A DNA stretch of 64,000 nt, taken from positions 27,544 to 91,543 of the forward strand of contig JBAUMC010000059.1 of NCBI GenBank assembly GCA_049578505.1. The letters run 5' to 3'. The notes below the pieces were generated by a model. The model did no database searches. It was not told the origin of the DNA and was given only the letters and a program-made list of their open reading frames with translations. Of this stretch, positions 37,729-46,908 are shown piece after piece. Origin of the DNA: JAGVPT01 sp049578505. Lineage in GTDB: Bacteria > Bacteroidota > Ignavibacteria > UBA10030 > UBA8401. The number at the start of each line of letters is the position of its first letter. Within the stretch, counting starts at the first letter, position 1. Made by a program: the position numbers and the translations under genes.

Positions 37729-38718
37729 ATGAATTCTTCCCGCTCAATAGTGCTAGGATTTACGCTGTTTCTTTCCGCCTGCAGCGACGCACCAAGAGAT
37801 AATCCTCTTGATCCTCTTTCCCCCCGCTATCAGGGGAATGCCGTGGTGAGTGGAAAAGTCTTTGTCCTGAGTCAAAATACACCGGTTATTCAGGCTCGAG
37901 TAGCATGTCTTGAAAGCGGACTTTCAGTGACGACCGACACCAACGGCGCGTACCAGTTCAGTAAACTTGACATAGGCTCGCTCACTCTCGTCTGTTCGAA
38001 AAACGGTTTTGTGTCCGACACCGAGAAGATTGTTCTTCAGGCTGGAGTCCCCCAGCAAATTCAGTTCGGCTTGAACGGATTTCCTTTTGTCGTTTCGCAA
38101 AACATCCTGACAAGAAAAATCGACCAATATTACCCGAGCCCGCAATACTTTGTCGATGTCTCTGCTTCTGTTTCCGACCCAAACGGGATTGAAGATGTCG
38201 ACTCTGTATGGTTCGTCGTGGATTCGATGCAGTTTGCAATGAGCTATTCGCCAACGGCTAACATGTTTCAGACTACTATCTATAAATACAGTTTTCCAAC
38301 CAATACGATTCAATGGCTCGTCGGGAAGCCGCTCACCATTGTGTCGTCGGACCGCTCCAACGCGCGGGGCACGGGCGCTCCATTCTATGTCACTCGCATT
38401 ATCGAGGATGAGGCATCGCCCGTCTATCCATCGTCGCTCAATAATGACACGACTGGGTCGACCCCGCTGCTGAAATGGTCTCCCCCGAACGTCACCTACA
38501 ATTACTCGTACACGCTCTCCATTTTTCTCGTTAATTCGGGAACAGAAACCGTATGGTGGACATATACCGGACTTAATTCGATAAACGAACAATTACAATT
38601 TCCGAACGACGGCGTCACCCCGCCTTTGCAGCAGGGCAATTATGTCTGGACAATATCCGTGGTCGATGACTTTGGCAACTTTAGCCGTTCAAAAGAATCA
38701 GCATTTGTGGTGAGATAG
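37729..38718 (+). CDS. Lipoprotein with carboxypeptidase-regulatory-like domain
   Basis: A 329-residue lipoprotein. The signal peptide ends in the lipobox LSAC (Cys at residue 18), followed by DNPLDPLSPRYQG, a stretch commonly seen in Bacteroidota/Ignavibacteria lipoproteins. Residues about 35-110 form a carboxypeptidase-regulatory-like beta-sandwich (VVSGKVFVLSQNTPVIQARV, TTDTNGAYQFSKLDIGSL); the remainder is beta-rich, Ig-like, with no enzyme motif. It starts a tight run of four genes, with 5 bases to the sigma-54 activator, so it may sense or present something at the envelope that the activator and kinase respond to; this is inference. Confidence 0.82.
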   Translation: MNSSRSIVLGFTLFLSACSDAPRDNPLDPLSPRYQGNAVVSGKVFVLSQNTPVIQARVACLESGLSVTTDTNGAYQFSKLDIGSLTLVCSKNGFVSDTEKIVLQAGVPQQIQFGLNGFPFVVSQNILTRKIDQYYPSPQYFVDVSASVSDPNGIEDVDSVWFVVDSMQFAMSYSPTANMFQTTIYKYSFPTNTIQWLVGKPLTIVSSDRSNARGTGAPFYVTRIIEDEASPVYPSSLNNDTTGSTPLLKWSPPNVTYNYSYTLSIFLVNSGTETVWWTYTGLNSINEQLQFPNDGVTPPLQQGNYVWTISVVDDFGNFSRSKESAFVVR

Positions 38719-38723
38719 TAGTC

Positions 38724-40199
38724 ATGGAAGAACAGAAAACAAGTTTCGAAGCGCTGTACGAAATTACGAAGAGCATCAATTCGATTCTTGAGCCCGTTAC
38801 TCTTCTTGAAAAGATACTCGAGACTACCATGGCTCATTTGAATGCCGAACGGGGATCCGTCCTTTTGGTGGATGAGTCGAAGGAGCGTGGTTTTTCGGTT
38901 GTTGCGGCGAAAAATTTCGGGCCGGGACATTCGACCGATCAATTTGCCGCTTCATCATCGGTGATTCAACAAGTTTTGTCGATCGGCAGCCCTATTCTCA
39001 CTTTCGATGCATCGAGTGATGAACGGTTTGAATCGTCCACAAGCATCGCAGCGCAAAAGATTCTTTCGATTATCTGCATCCCGCTTCGATCGAGTGACAA
39101 GGTGACGGGAGTCGTCTACCTTGATAGCAGCGTATCCCGTAAAGCGTTTACAGAGGAATCCCTTAAATTTCTTACTGTGTTCGGCCACCTTGCTGCCATC
39201 GCAATTGAAAACGCGCAGCGGTACTCGTCGCTGCGTGCTGAAAACGAGCGCCTTCGCAATGAAATCGATTCCTCCCGACTTTTCACGACAATGGTCGGTA
39301 AAAGCGAAGCATGGAAACGTGTCCTTGCGATCACCAAACGTGTTCTCGACGTCGATGTTGCCGTTCTCATCACAGGAGAAAGCGGGACCGGCAAAGAACT
39401 TGTTGCACGAGCGGTGCATGACGGCGGATTGCGCCGCGGAAAGTCGTTTGTTACTGTGAACTGTTCTGCAATTCCCGAACAGCTCATAGAGAGCGAATTG
39501 TTCGGGTATGTCAAAGGCGCATTCACCGGCGCCTCGTCCGACAAGAAGGGGTTGGTCGAAGTGGCGCAGGGGGGGACCTTGTTTCTCGACGAGGTTGCGG
39601 ACCTTCCGCTCCATCTTCAGCCGAAAATGCTGCGCCTGCTTCAGGAAAAAGAATACCGCCGGGTCGGCGATACAAAAAACCGGACGGCGGACATCCGTAT
39701 CATTGCCGCAACCAATCGCGACATGCTTGAAGAAGTAAAGAAAGGTAGATTGCGGGAAGACCTCTACTTTCGATTGAATGTCGTTCAGATACATCTGCCT
39801 CCTTTACGCGATAGGAAGGAAGATATCCCATTATTGGCAGCATATTTTGTCCGGCGAGCGGCGGATGCCTACAAGCGACCGGTCGAAAATATTCATCCTG
39901 ATGTCATGCAAGTGCTCTTGGCGAATCAATGGGCGGGGAACGTGCGGGAATTTCAGAACGTCATCGAGCGCGCAGTTGTTCTTTGCAGCGGCAGTCAATT
40001 GCTTAAAGAGGATTTCATGTTCGATGCAACTGATCGGGCGGCGATGACGCGAAGTGCCGCCACCCTGGCTGAATTTGAACGCCAGATTATCGAAGGAACG
40101 CTCGCAGAAATGGGAGGGAACCGAACGCGCACTGCCGAAAGGCTGGGGGTATCTCTCCGTTGGCTGCAATACCGGCTCAAAGAATGGAGCGGCGAGTAA
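38724..40199 (+). CDS. GAF-domain sigma-54-dependent transcriptional activator
   Basis: A 491-residue enhancer-binding protein. An N-terminal GAF domain (about 10-165; LNAERGSVLLVDESKERGF, ICIPLRSSDKVTGVVYLDS) is followed by an AAA+ domain (about 190-420; Walker A GESGTGKELVARAVH, the GAFTGA loop that contacts sigma-54, Walker B GGTLFLDEVADL, and R-finger region DLYFRLNVVQIHLPPLRDR) and a Fis-type helix-turn-helix (GNRTRTAERLGVSLRWLQYRL). It needs RpoN, which is outside the window. It is immediately followed by the kinase gene with no gap. A small ligand or phosphorylation by the kinase could control it; neither is shown by the sequence. Confidence 0.95.
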   Translation: MEEQKTSFEALYEITKSINSILEPVTLLEKILETTMAHLNAERGSVLLVDESKERGFSVVAAKNFGPGHSTDQFAASSSVIQQVLSIGSPILTFDASSDERFESSTSIAAQKILSIICIPLRSSDKVTGVVYLDSSVSRKAFTEESLKFLTVFGHLAAIAIENAQRYSSLRAENERLRNEIDSSRLFTTMVGKSEAWKRVLAITKRVLDVDVAVLITGESGTGKELVARAVHDGGLRRGKSFVTVNCSAIPEQLIESELFGYVKGAFTGASSDKKGLVEVAQGGTLFLDEVADLPLHLQPKMLRLLQEKEYRRVGDTKNRTADIRIIAATNRDMLEEVKKGRLREDLYFRLNVVQIHLPPLRDRKEDIPLLAAYFVRRAADAYKRPVENIHPDVMQVLLANQWAGNVREFQNVIERAVVLCSGSQLLKEDFMFDATDRAAMTRSAATLAEFERQIIEGTLAEMGGNRTRTAERLGVSLRWLQYRLKEWSGE

Positions 40200-41720
40200 A
40201 TGTCTTTTACCATCGAGGCGACGATTAGCGAAAGCAGCACGACCAAAGTATATCGCGCGTTTGATGAAACGCTTCACAGGCGCGTATTGCTCAAAGTTCT
40301 CCACAAACATCTTGCGCATGATGAGCAGCTGCGTCAACGATTTGTCCGTGAGGCGCGGGCCTGTGCTGCTCTCCGGTCGGAATATATCGTGCAGGTGTAC
40401 GACCTTACGGAAGTAGAAGGTGCGCCTGCGATTGTGATGGAATATGTTGAAGGCAAATCCCTGAAGGAGTTGATTGCCGACGACACACAGCGGACATTTG
40501 CCCTCGCGTCAAAAGTTGCTCTCCATGTTCTTCGCGGGTTAAGCATAGCTCATGCCCGGCAGATCATCCATCGCGACATCAAACCGGGTAACATTATGGT
40601 TGCGGTTGACGGGACGATCAAGGTAAGCGATTTCGGCCTTGCCCGTGTTTCCGCCTCTTCCACCATGACGACTGAAGGAATCCTGGTGGGGACCCCGGCC
40701 TACATTACGCCGGAACAAATACGCGGCGAACAGCCGGATGCGCGCGCCGACCTGTTTTCTCTCGGTGCGACAGTTGTTGAGACGTTGAGCGGGGAACGCT
40801 TATTCGAAGGGATGACATACACGGAATGTTTGAACAGAGTCAGTTCATTCCGAGCCGAAATGCTCGATCGATATATTTCATCTTCGTCGCCGGAGTTTGT
40901 ACGGTTTATCAAACGTTCGATGCATCCCGACAAACGCCAGCGATTTGCTTCGGCCGAGGAAGCGTTGGCTGCATTGCACAACGAAAGAGTAAATATCCCA
41001 GCGGCTCCCTTCAAAATGAAATGGGCTCAACCGTTTCGTATCATTGCTGCCATGGTGATCACGGCCGCTGTTATCTACGGCATCAATTCGTTCGCGCACC
41101 GCTTCCCGGAGCAGAAACTCCCTCCGGTCGTGAATGACAGCGCAGGCCTTTCGACCATAGATTCAGTGAATAAGCCTACAATGTTGATGGACCCGGCTGT
41201 TACGCTTTCGGAAGAATCTGCCGTATCGAAAAAAGAAACGGCGCCTAAAGAGGTACAATCTTCAAAACCGCTCTCGACTGAGTCGAAGAAATCTATCGAT
41301 TCCGGCTCGGTCACAATTACGAGCACTCCTTGGGCAAAAGTATATCTTGATAATAAGGTGATTGGTGAGACTCCTCTCATTGCTCCTGTAATTCTGGCAT
41401 CGGGCTCTCATACGATTGTCTTCACTCATCCTTCGTTCGAACCTGTCGTTAAGACGATTACGGTCACGGCGAGCGCCCGCCTTCACGTTGACTGCAATTT
41501 TCTCACAAGCGCGGGCTTTCTAAATTGTTCGGCAAGCCCGTGGGCTGATATCTTTGTTGATGATGTATACAGGGATACGACTCCTTTGAATAAGGCGATC
41601 GTCCTTTCTGCAGGAAAGCATGACATACGTTTTCATAACCCTGGGTTCCAGGACATCATGCGGGAGGTGACAATTACACCCCACGATACGCTACGTCTTT
41701 CCATTTCGTTTTCGTTATGA
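40200..41720 (+). CDS. Membrane Ser/Thr protein kinase with two PEGA domains
   Basis: A 506-residue Hanks-type kinase. The kinase domain (about 1-265) has the VAIK-like Lys in VLLKVL, Glu in FVREARACAAL, catalytic loop IIHRDIKPGN, DFGLA and a PE motif in YITPEQIRGEQ. The nucleotide-binding loop, normally GxGxxG, reads SESSTTKV and has no glycine. One transmembrane helix (about 283-303) precedes a linker and two tandem PEGA domains (SGSVTITSTPWAKVYLDNK and GFLNCSASPWADIFVDDVY), which would lie outside the inner membrane. It starts on the base after the activator gene and overlaps the next gene by 4 bases (ATGA). Confidence 0.92.
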   Translation: MSFTIEATISESSTTKVYRAFDETLHRRVLLKVLHKHLAHDEQLRQRFVREARACAALRSEYIVQVYDLTEVEGAPAIVMEYVEGKSLKELIADDTQRTFALASKVALHVLRGLSIAHARQIIHRDIKPGNIMVAVDGTIKVSDFGLARVSASSTMTTEGILVGTPAYITPEQIRGEQPDARADLFSLGATVVETLSGERLFEGMTYTECLNRVSSFRAEMLDRYISSSSPEFVRFIKRSMHPDKRQRFASAEEALAALHNERVNIPAAPFKMKWAQPFRIIAAMVITAAVIYGINSFAHRFPEQKLPPVVNDSAGLSTIDSVNKPTMLMDPAVTLSEESAVSKKETAPKEVQSSKPLSTESKKSIDSGSVTITSTPWAKVYLDNKVIGETPLIAPVILASGSHTIVFTHPSFEPVVKTITVTASARLHVDCNFLTSAGFLNCSASPWADIFVDDVYRDTTPLNKAIVLSAGKHDIRFHNPGFQDIMREVTITPHDTLRLSISFSL

Positions 41721-42496
41721 AAAGAGTTCAACACTTTATTATCCTCATTCTTCTTGCGGCGGGGCAGGATTTTGCGCAGTCGAATAATATCGATTCAACA
41801 TTTCGCGCTATCGAATCGATGTTTGAGTCGGGCGCATACGTGAACGCGGAAGTGGAGGCGCGCCGTTTCGCCGAGGGGATAAATGTCTCAGATTCCGTGC
41901 GCAGCGTCGCTGAAAAATGGATTGCATTTTCGCTCGTTGCACAAGGAAAAACGTCCCTGGCGCAGGATCATTTTGCGGTGCTTCTTAGGATCAATCCACA
42001 ATTCGAGCTCGATCCAATTCTAACATCGCCGAAAATCCTGGCGGTATTCGACGAAACCAAGGCCCGCCTGGCTAATCATGAAAAACAGGAAGCGGATACG
42101 GCCGCATATCGTCCTTTAAGAAGATCGACGGGAGTTTCATTCCGAACGATCGTTTTTCCGGGTTGGGAGCAGCTCCACGCAAATCGAGCAACTGCAGGTT
42201 ATCTGTTTCTTGGGGGAGGGGTCGCGACGCTCGGAGCCGGGATTGCCCTTGAAGCTCTCAGAAGTTCGGCTCGCAATGAATATCTTTCTGCGACAAACCC
42301 GCCAGGTATTGAGGCAAAGTACTCGACCTACAACAAATATTACAGAGCAGAAACATACGCATTTTCCGCATTTGCCCTCATCTATATTGTTTCAGAAATT
42401 GACGTCTTCGGCAACGCAAATTCCGCCTCTATAATCTTCCAGCCGGCAAGCCCCTCCTACCGCGGCAGCAGTCTCTCCCTTCGTATAAATTTGTAG
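41717..42496 (+). CDS. Exported TPR-like protein of unknown function
   Basis: A 259-residue protein with a signal peptide (MKRVQHFIILILLAAGQ, cleavage near DFAQ). Residues about 25-105 look like TPR helices (FRAIESMFESGAYVNAEVEA, WIAFSLVAQGKTSLAQDHF, LLRINPQFELDP). A hydrophobic segment near 155-175 (GYLFLGGGVATLGAGIALEA) could be a membrane helix, and another follows at about 213-230. The ATG overlaps the kinase stop, so translation is coupled. Its place behind a PEGA-domain kinase suggests an envelope assembly or sensing role, without direct proof. Confidence 0.72.
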   Translation: MKRVQHFIILILLAAGQDFAQSNNIDSTFRAIESMFESGAYVNAEVEARRFAEGINVSDSVRSVAEKWIAFSLVAQGKTSLAQDHFAVLLRINPQFELDPILTSPKILAVFDETKARLANHEKQEADTAAYRPLRRSTGVSFRTIVFPGWEQLHANRATAGYLFLGGGVATLGAGIALEALRSSARNEYLSATNPPGIEAKYSTYNKYYRAETYAFSAFALIYIVSEIDVFGNANSASIIFQPASPSYRGSSLSLRINL

Positions 42497-42698
42497 GACG
42501 CATTCAGTGCGCATCGTGTGCAGATTTTGCACGGTGAGTTGTCCGAAATGCCTCTAGTTGGCTCAAAAGAGCAGAAAAAATAGTGGCATCGTAATTGTAA
42601 TTTCTTACGGTGCAATCAGCCTATTGAACCATGTCTTAAGCCTTCAGGAGAAAAGATTCAGATTAGCATGATCGTACAACAACCATACAGGAGCAGTT

Positions 42699-44711
42699 AT
42701 GTTCAAACGATACTTTTTGAAGACGATTGCGATGGTCTTCGTCACGATGGCCTTCGTTCACTTTGCAGACTCACAAGTTAGCACGTCTTCATCCACCAGT
42801 CTGGTCCATTTTGACTCTCAGCCTCCATTAACCGGAGAAGTTGGGGTTCCATATAGCTATAGGATCCATCTTGATGGGGTCGATACAAGCGCGATTGTCC
42901 GATACAGCGCCGACCGCATAGATCCTCCTGGCTTCAGTGTTGATTCTGTATCGGGTATTGTAAGTTGGACGCCTGCGGCAAGAGGGTGGTACTCTCTTAC
43001 ACTGCTTGCGGTAGTCAGGAACCCGACTCACGGATTGGGAGTCATCGTTGTCATCCCGCTGCGCTTTATGGTGGCTGTCGCCGGAGGCAACGGTATAGTC
43101 CAAGGTAAAGTCACGGATACATTAAACGTAGGAATTCCGAATGTTGTCGTCGAAGTTCTGCAAGCTGCGAGTCCCAACCTGCCGGACGACGGCTGCTACT
43201 CGTACGCGGCAAGAACGGATAGCAATGGCAACTATCGTATTGCCAGGATCGATCCGGGTGCGTACAAGTTGCACGCAGTTTCTCCTTCGTCCCAGTATGC
43301 GAGCCAGTGGTACGACGGTCAGCCGAACGCAGCTGAGGCGAACAAAATTTCCGTCGCGGACAGCCCTGCGGTTACGATCGTGAACTTTACATTGACAGGG
43401 GGTGCGGCCAGAATGCCGAAGATTACCGTTTCGGGCATGGTCACCGATTCGGCCCTTCTTCCGATCAAAAACTCACGTGTATTTTTTGTACGAGCCGGCT
43501 TCGCCTTCAACAGTAACGTTACCATCGACGATTTTCGGGACTATTTCGACATGGACGCTTTGAGGGGCGACTTCCGGCTCGAAGGAAGCTCTGCTGAAGT
43601 TTTTCAGGCGAAAGCCGATTCACTCGGCAACTATTCTCTTAAAATCCCGGCGGGGTCGTACATTGCCTTTGCGTCAGCTCCGGGTTACGGAACAATATTT
43701 TATCCGGGACAGTCCGATTTGCTTTCAGCAACGATGTTGGTTCTGGTCCGCGACAGCGCGGGCATCAACTTCAGCCTTCCGAAATTCCCTCCAATTGCTT
43801 TAGGTGCGATTGAAGGAAGCGTCCTTGATTCGGCTTTAGATGCGGGAGTTCCTTCCCGCATTATTGCAACGCGGGACAGGTGGCTGTCGGTCGATAAGTA
43901 TAAAGAACCCCGTTCGTACGTTGTTGATACAGATTCTCTCGGCAACTTCACGATCGGCAACTTGTTGCCCGGATCTTACTTTATATTTGCCGTTCCGCTT
44001 GGCAACTATGCCCCTGCGTTCTATTCCTCAGATACTGTGACAACGCGGTGGAAGATGGCCACTAAAGTTGTCGTCGATGGGAACACTGTCAGCGGCATCG
44101 ACATCTACGTACATGCGATTCCGATTTCGGTGGACGGGTTCGCCGATATTTCAGGTACTCTGAGCTTGACGTCGGGATCGGCTTCCACGATGGCGGGTGC
44201 GATCGTTTACGCAACCAAGAGCAATGTCGTTGCGGGATTCGCAATCACCGATGTTGCTGGGAATTACGATATTAACGGGCTCGCTCCCGGAACATATTCC
44301 CTTTCAGTTGACCGGCCTGGATACAATGAAACAGCATCAAGTTCCGGCACCGTATCATACAATGCAGCTGGAAATCCGGTGAATTCGAGCGTTCCTTTGT
44401 CGATGAGTTCAGTGACGCTCGTAGGTGAGACGCCAACGCTTCAACCGGAGCAATATTCCCTGGGACAGAATTATCCGAATCCATTTAACCCGTCCACAAC
44501 CATACGCTATACGCTCCCTGCTTCCGGCAGGGTCGCGGTGCGCGTCTATAATATTCTCGGTCAGGTTGTGGCTACGTTGGTGGATGGAAACCAGAATGCA
44601 GGAACGTACAATGTGACGTTCAATGCTTCTGCGCTCTCGAGTGGTGTTTATTTCTACAGGATCGAGAGCGGTTCGTTCAGCGCCGTCAAGAAAATGATGT
44701 TGCTGAAATAA
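42699..44711 (+). CDS. Secreted multi-domain adhesin-like protein with T9SS sorting domain
   Basis: A 670-residue protein with a signal peptide (cleavage near HFADS). An Ig-like putative domain (about 38-130; PPLTGEVGVPYSYRIHLDG) is followed by several carboxypeptidase-regulatory-like sandwiches (VQGKVTDTLNVGIPNVVVEV, VSGMVTDSALLPIKNSRVF, IEGSVLDSALDAG and ISGTLSLTSGSAS) and a T9SS type A sorting domain (QNYPNPFNPSTTIRYTLP, VYNILGQVVATLVDGN, GVYFYRIESG, KKMMLLK). No enzyme motif is visible, so a structural or binding role at the surface is likely. AGGAG precedes the ATG at 42699. Confidence 0.85.
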   Translation: MFKRYFLKTIAMVFVTMAFVHFADSQVSTSSSTSLVHFDSQPPLTGEVGVPYSYRIHLDGVDTSAIVRYSADRIDPPGFSVDSVSGIVSWTPAARGWYSLTLLAVVRNPTHGLGVIVVIPLRFMVAVAGGNGIVQGKVTDTLNVGIPNVVVEVLQAASPNLPDDGCYSYAARTDSNGNYRIARIDPGAYKLHAVSPSSQYASQWYDGQPNAAEANKISVADSPAVTIVNFTLTGGAARMPKITVSGMVTDSALLPIKNSRVFFVRAGFAFNSNVTIDDFRDYFDMDALRGDFRLEGSSAEVFQAKADSLGNYSLKIPAGSYIAFASAPGYGTIFYPGQSDLLSATMLVLVRDSAGINFSLPKFPPIALGAIEGSVLDSALDAGVPSRIIATRDRWLSVDKYKEPRSYVVDTDSLGNFTIGNLLPGSYFIFAVPLGNYAPAFYSSDTVTTRWKMATKVVVDGNTVSGIDIYVHAIPISVDGFADISGTLSLTSGSASTMAGAIVYATKSNVVAGFAITDVAGNYDINGLAPGTYSLSVDRPGYNETASSSGTVSYNAAGNPVNSSVPLSMSSVTLVGETPTLQPEQYSLGQNYPNPFNPSTTIRYTLPASGRVAVRVYNILGQVVATLVDGNQNAGTYNVTFNASALSSGVYFYRIESGSFSAVKKMMLLK

Positions 44712-44918
44712 CGTGATCCCTTGGCAATCACTAAACTTCCCCTGCTCAAGCGGTGTCAAAATAGCGCCGCTTGACATGGGAGAAGCCTCGTACTCAAAAG
44801 GGGAATTAACGCGATACTATAACTAATATATTCGTTCGCACGAATAACCTGTGACTGATAAAGGATGGTGGAAGGAAGTTCGGAGGCGAAAAATCGGAAT
44901 CTTGAGAGGAGAAAGTGT

Positions 44919-46763
44919 ATGAAGCGATTTGTGCCCACGAGCGTTGTTATAGTGTTCAGTCTGTTCACGTCTGTATGCTTTAATGCTCAAGCAGAAAACA
45001 ATGCACACGTTGATTACATCTCCCCAATCCCAGGTTCGGCATTGAATATGCCCCTTGCGTCCATCATCATTAGGACGCAAGAAGAAATCGACCGGTCGAG
45101 TATCACATCGGGCGGACTAATCTCCGTGACCGGCACGACGAGCGGCGTCCATACTGGGAAGCTGGTTCTCTCCGATGACGACAAAACACTAGTTTTTGTC
45201 CCCGACGCACCGTTTACGGAGGGGGAGGAAGTCACGGTAAACATTTTCGATGGATTGCACGCGACGAATGGGAGTGCCATTGCACCTTTGAAATTCAATT
45301 TTACGATAACGCCGAAGGTGTTGAAGGCCCCTTTGCCAATAAGGCCCTCCGAAGGATCGGTTCCGACTATTCCACATTGTTACCCGATGTCCGATCTTGT
45401 TGCGAAAGATTCAACCCTCCCGGCAAGCTTTCCGGATCTGTCAATCACGACGACCGGCAGTACGGCCCCCGGATATATTTTTCTCAGCAATTTTGCCTGG
45501 ACTGATAGCGTTGTCACAACGCCATACCTCATGATTCTCGACAACTCAGGCCACCCCATTTTTTATAAACAGCTCACCGCTATTGGGATAGATTTTGACT
45601 TACAGCCAAATGGACATCTCACCTATTTTGACGAGGGACTTTTGGCTTTCATCGAAATGGATTCTACCTACCAAGTCGTGAACAACTATCAGTGCGGGAA
45701 TGGATATGATACCGATCTTCATGAGCTCCGCCTCTTGCCAAACGGTCACGCACTTTTATTAGGTGACGACCCTCAAACTATCGACATGTCAAAAATTGTT
45801 TCGGGTGGAAACCCGAAAGCAGTAGTTACTGGAATTATCATACAGGAGCTCGACCAGGCTCAGCACGTGGTTTTTCAGTGGCGGAGCTGGGATCACTTTC
45901 AGATTACCGACGCTACACATGAGAACCTTACAGCAGCGGCCATCGATTATGTTCACAGCAACGCACTTGAGTTGGACGGGGACGGAAACATCCTTCTTTC
46001 ATCCCGGCACATGGATGAGATTACAAAGATCGACCGGACAACTGGTAACACAATTTGGAGAATGGGGGGGAAAAACAACCAATTCACGTTTGTCAATGAC
46101 TCGATAGGGTATTCGCACCAGCATGCCATTCGGCGGCTCTCCGACGGAAACTTTGTTCTGTTCGACAACGGCAATTTTCACAATCCCCCATTTTCCCGTG
46201 CACTTGAGTATCAGGTTGACGAAGTGAACAAGGTCGCGACCCTCGTATGGCAGTACAGAAACAATCCCGACTATGTCAGCCCGGCGATGGGTTATGTTCA
46301 ACGATTGTCCAACGGAAACACCTTCATCGGATGGGGTGGAACCAATCCGTCAGTCACGGAAGTAACGAATGACGGAAAGAAAGTCTTTGAAATGTCGCTG
46401 CCCAACGAGATTGTAAGCTATCGTGCGTTTCGGTATCAATGGAATGGGAGCGGATCCACAACAAGCGGCGTAGAGGAGACAAACAACGCCAGCATCCCGC
46501 GCGCCTTGACACTCAGCGAGAATTACCCGAATCCTTTTAACCCGTCGACGACGATTCGTTATTCAGTTCCTGTGTCGGGCAAAGTCTCGATACGCGTCTA
46601 CAACATTCTCGGCCAGGCTGTAGCTACCCTGGTTGACGGAAATCAGAGTGCGGGATCGCACGAAGTGTCGTTCAATGGAGCGAATCTCTCCAGCGGGATC
46701 TACTTTTATCGAATTGAAAGCGGTTCATCCAGCGCTGTCAAGAAAATGGTGCTGCTAAAATAG
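44919..46763 (+). CDS. Secreted arylsulfotransferase-like protein with T9SS sorting domain
   Basis: A 614-residue exported protein with a signal peptide ending near FNAQA. An Ig-like/SbsA-type domain (about 25-120) precedes an arylsulfotransferase-type propeller (about 180-520; YLMILDNSGHPIFYKQL, DFDLQPNGHLTYFDEG, DTDLHELRLLPNGHALLLGD, IDYVHSNALELDGDGNILLS, YSHQHAIRRLSDGNFVLFDN). The His residues in DLHE, VHSN and SHQHA fit the ASST_2-like group, which transfers sulfate between aryl esters; the real substrate is unknown. It ends in a T9SS type A domain very like that of the preceding gene. GAGGAGAAAGTGT precedes the ATG at 44919. Confidence 0.85.
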   Translation: MKRFVPTSVVIVFSLFTSVCFNAQAENNAHVDYISPIPGSALNMPLASIIIRTQEEIDRSSITSGGLISVTGTTSGVHTGKLVLSDDDKTLVFVPDAPFTEGEEVTVNIFDGLHATNGSAIAPLKFNFTITPKVLKAPLPIRPSEGSVPTIPHCYPMSDLVAKDSTLPASFPDLSITTTGSTAPGYIFLSNFAWTDSVVTTPYLMILDNSGHPIFYKQLTAIGIDFDLQPNGHLTYFDEGLLAFIEMDSTYQVVNNYQCGNGYDTDLHELRLLPNGHALLLGDDPQTIDMSKIVSGGNPKAVVTGIIIQELDQAQHVVFQWRSWDHFQITDATHENLTAAAIDYVHSNALELDGDGNILLSSRHMDEITKIDRTTGNTIWRMGGKNNQFTFVNDSIGYSHQHAIRRLSDGNFVLFDNGNFHNPPFSRALEYQVDEVNKVATLVWQYRNNPDYVSPAMGYVQRLSNGNTFIGWGGTNPSVTEVTNDGKKVFEMSLPNEIVSYRAFRYQWNGSGSTTSGVEETNNASIPRALTLSENYPNPFNPSTTIRYSVPVSGKVSIRVYNILGQAVATLVDGNQSAGSHEVSFNGANLSSGIYFYRIESGSSSAVKKMVLLK

Positions 46764-46908
46764 TATGCCGAGAGGGAAGAGCCGGGATGCAACGATTAAA
46801 CCTTTCAAATCCAAACGTATCGAACGGGTATACAGCCTGGATGGATCGAAGGGAAGGTCGAGGTTGGGGAAAAAAAGAGAAATAATTTCAATTTTGTGCG
46901 AAGATTTT

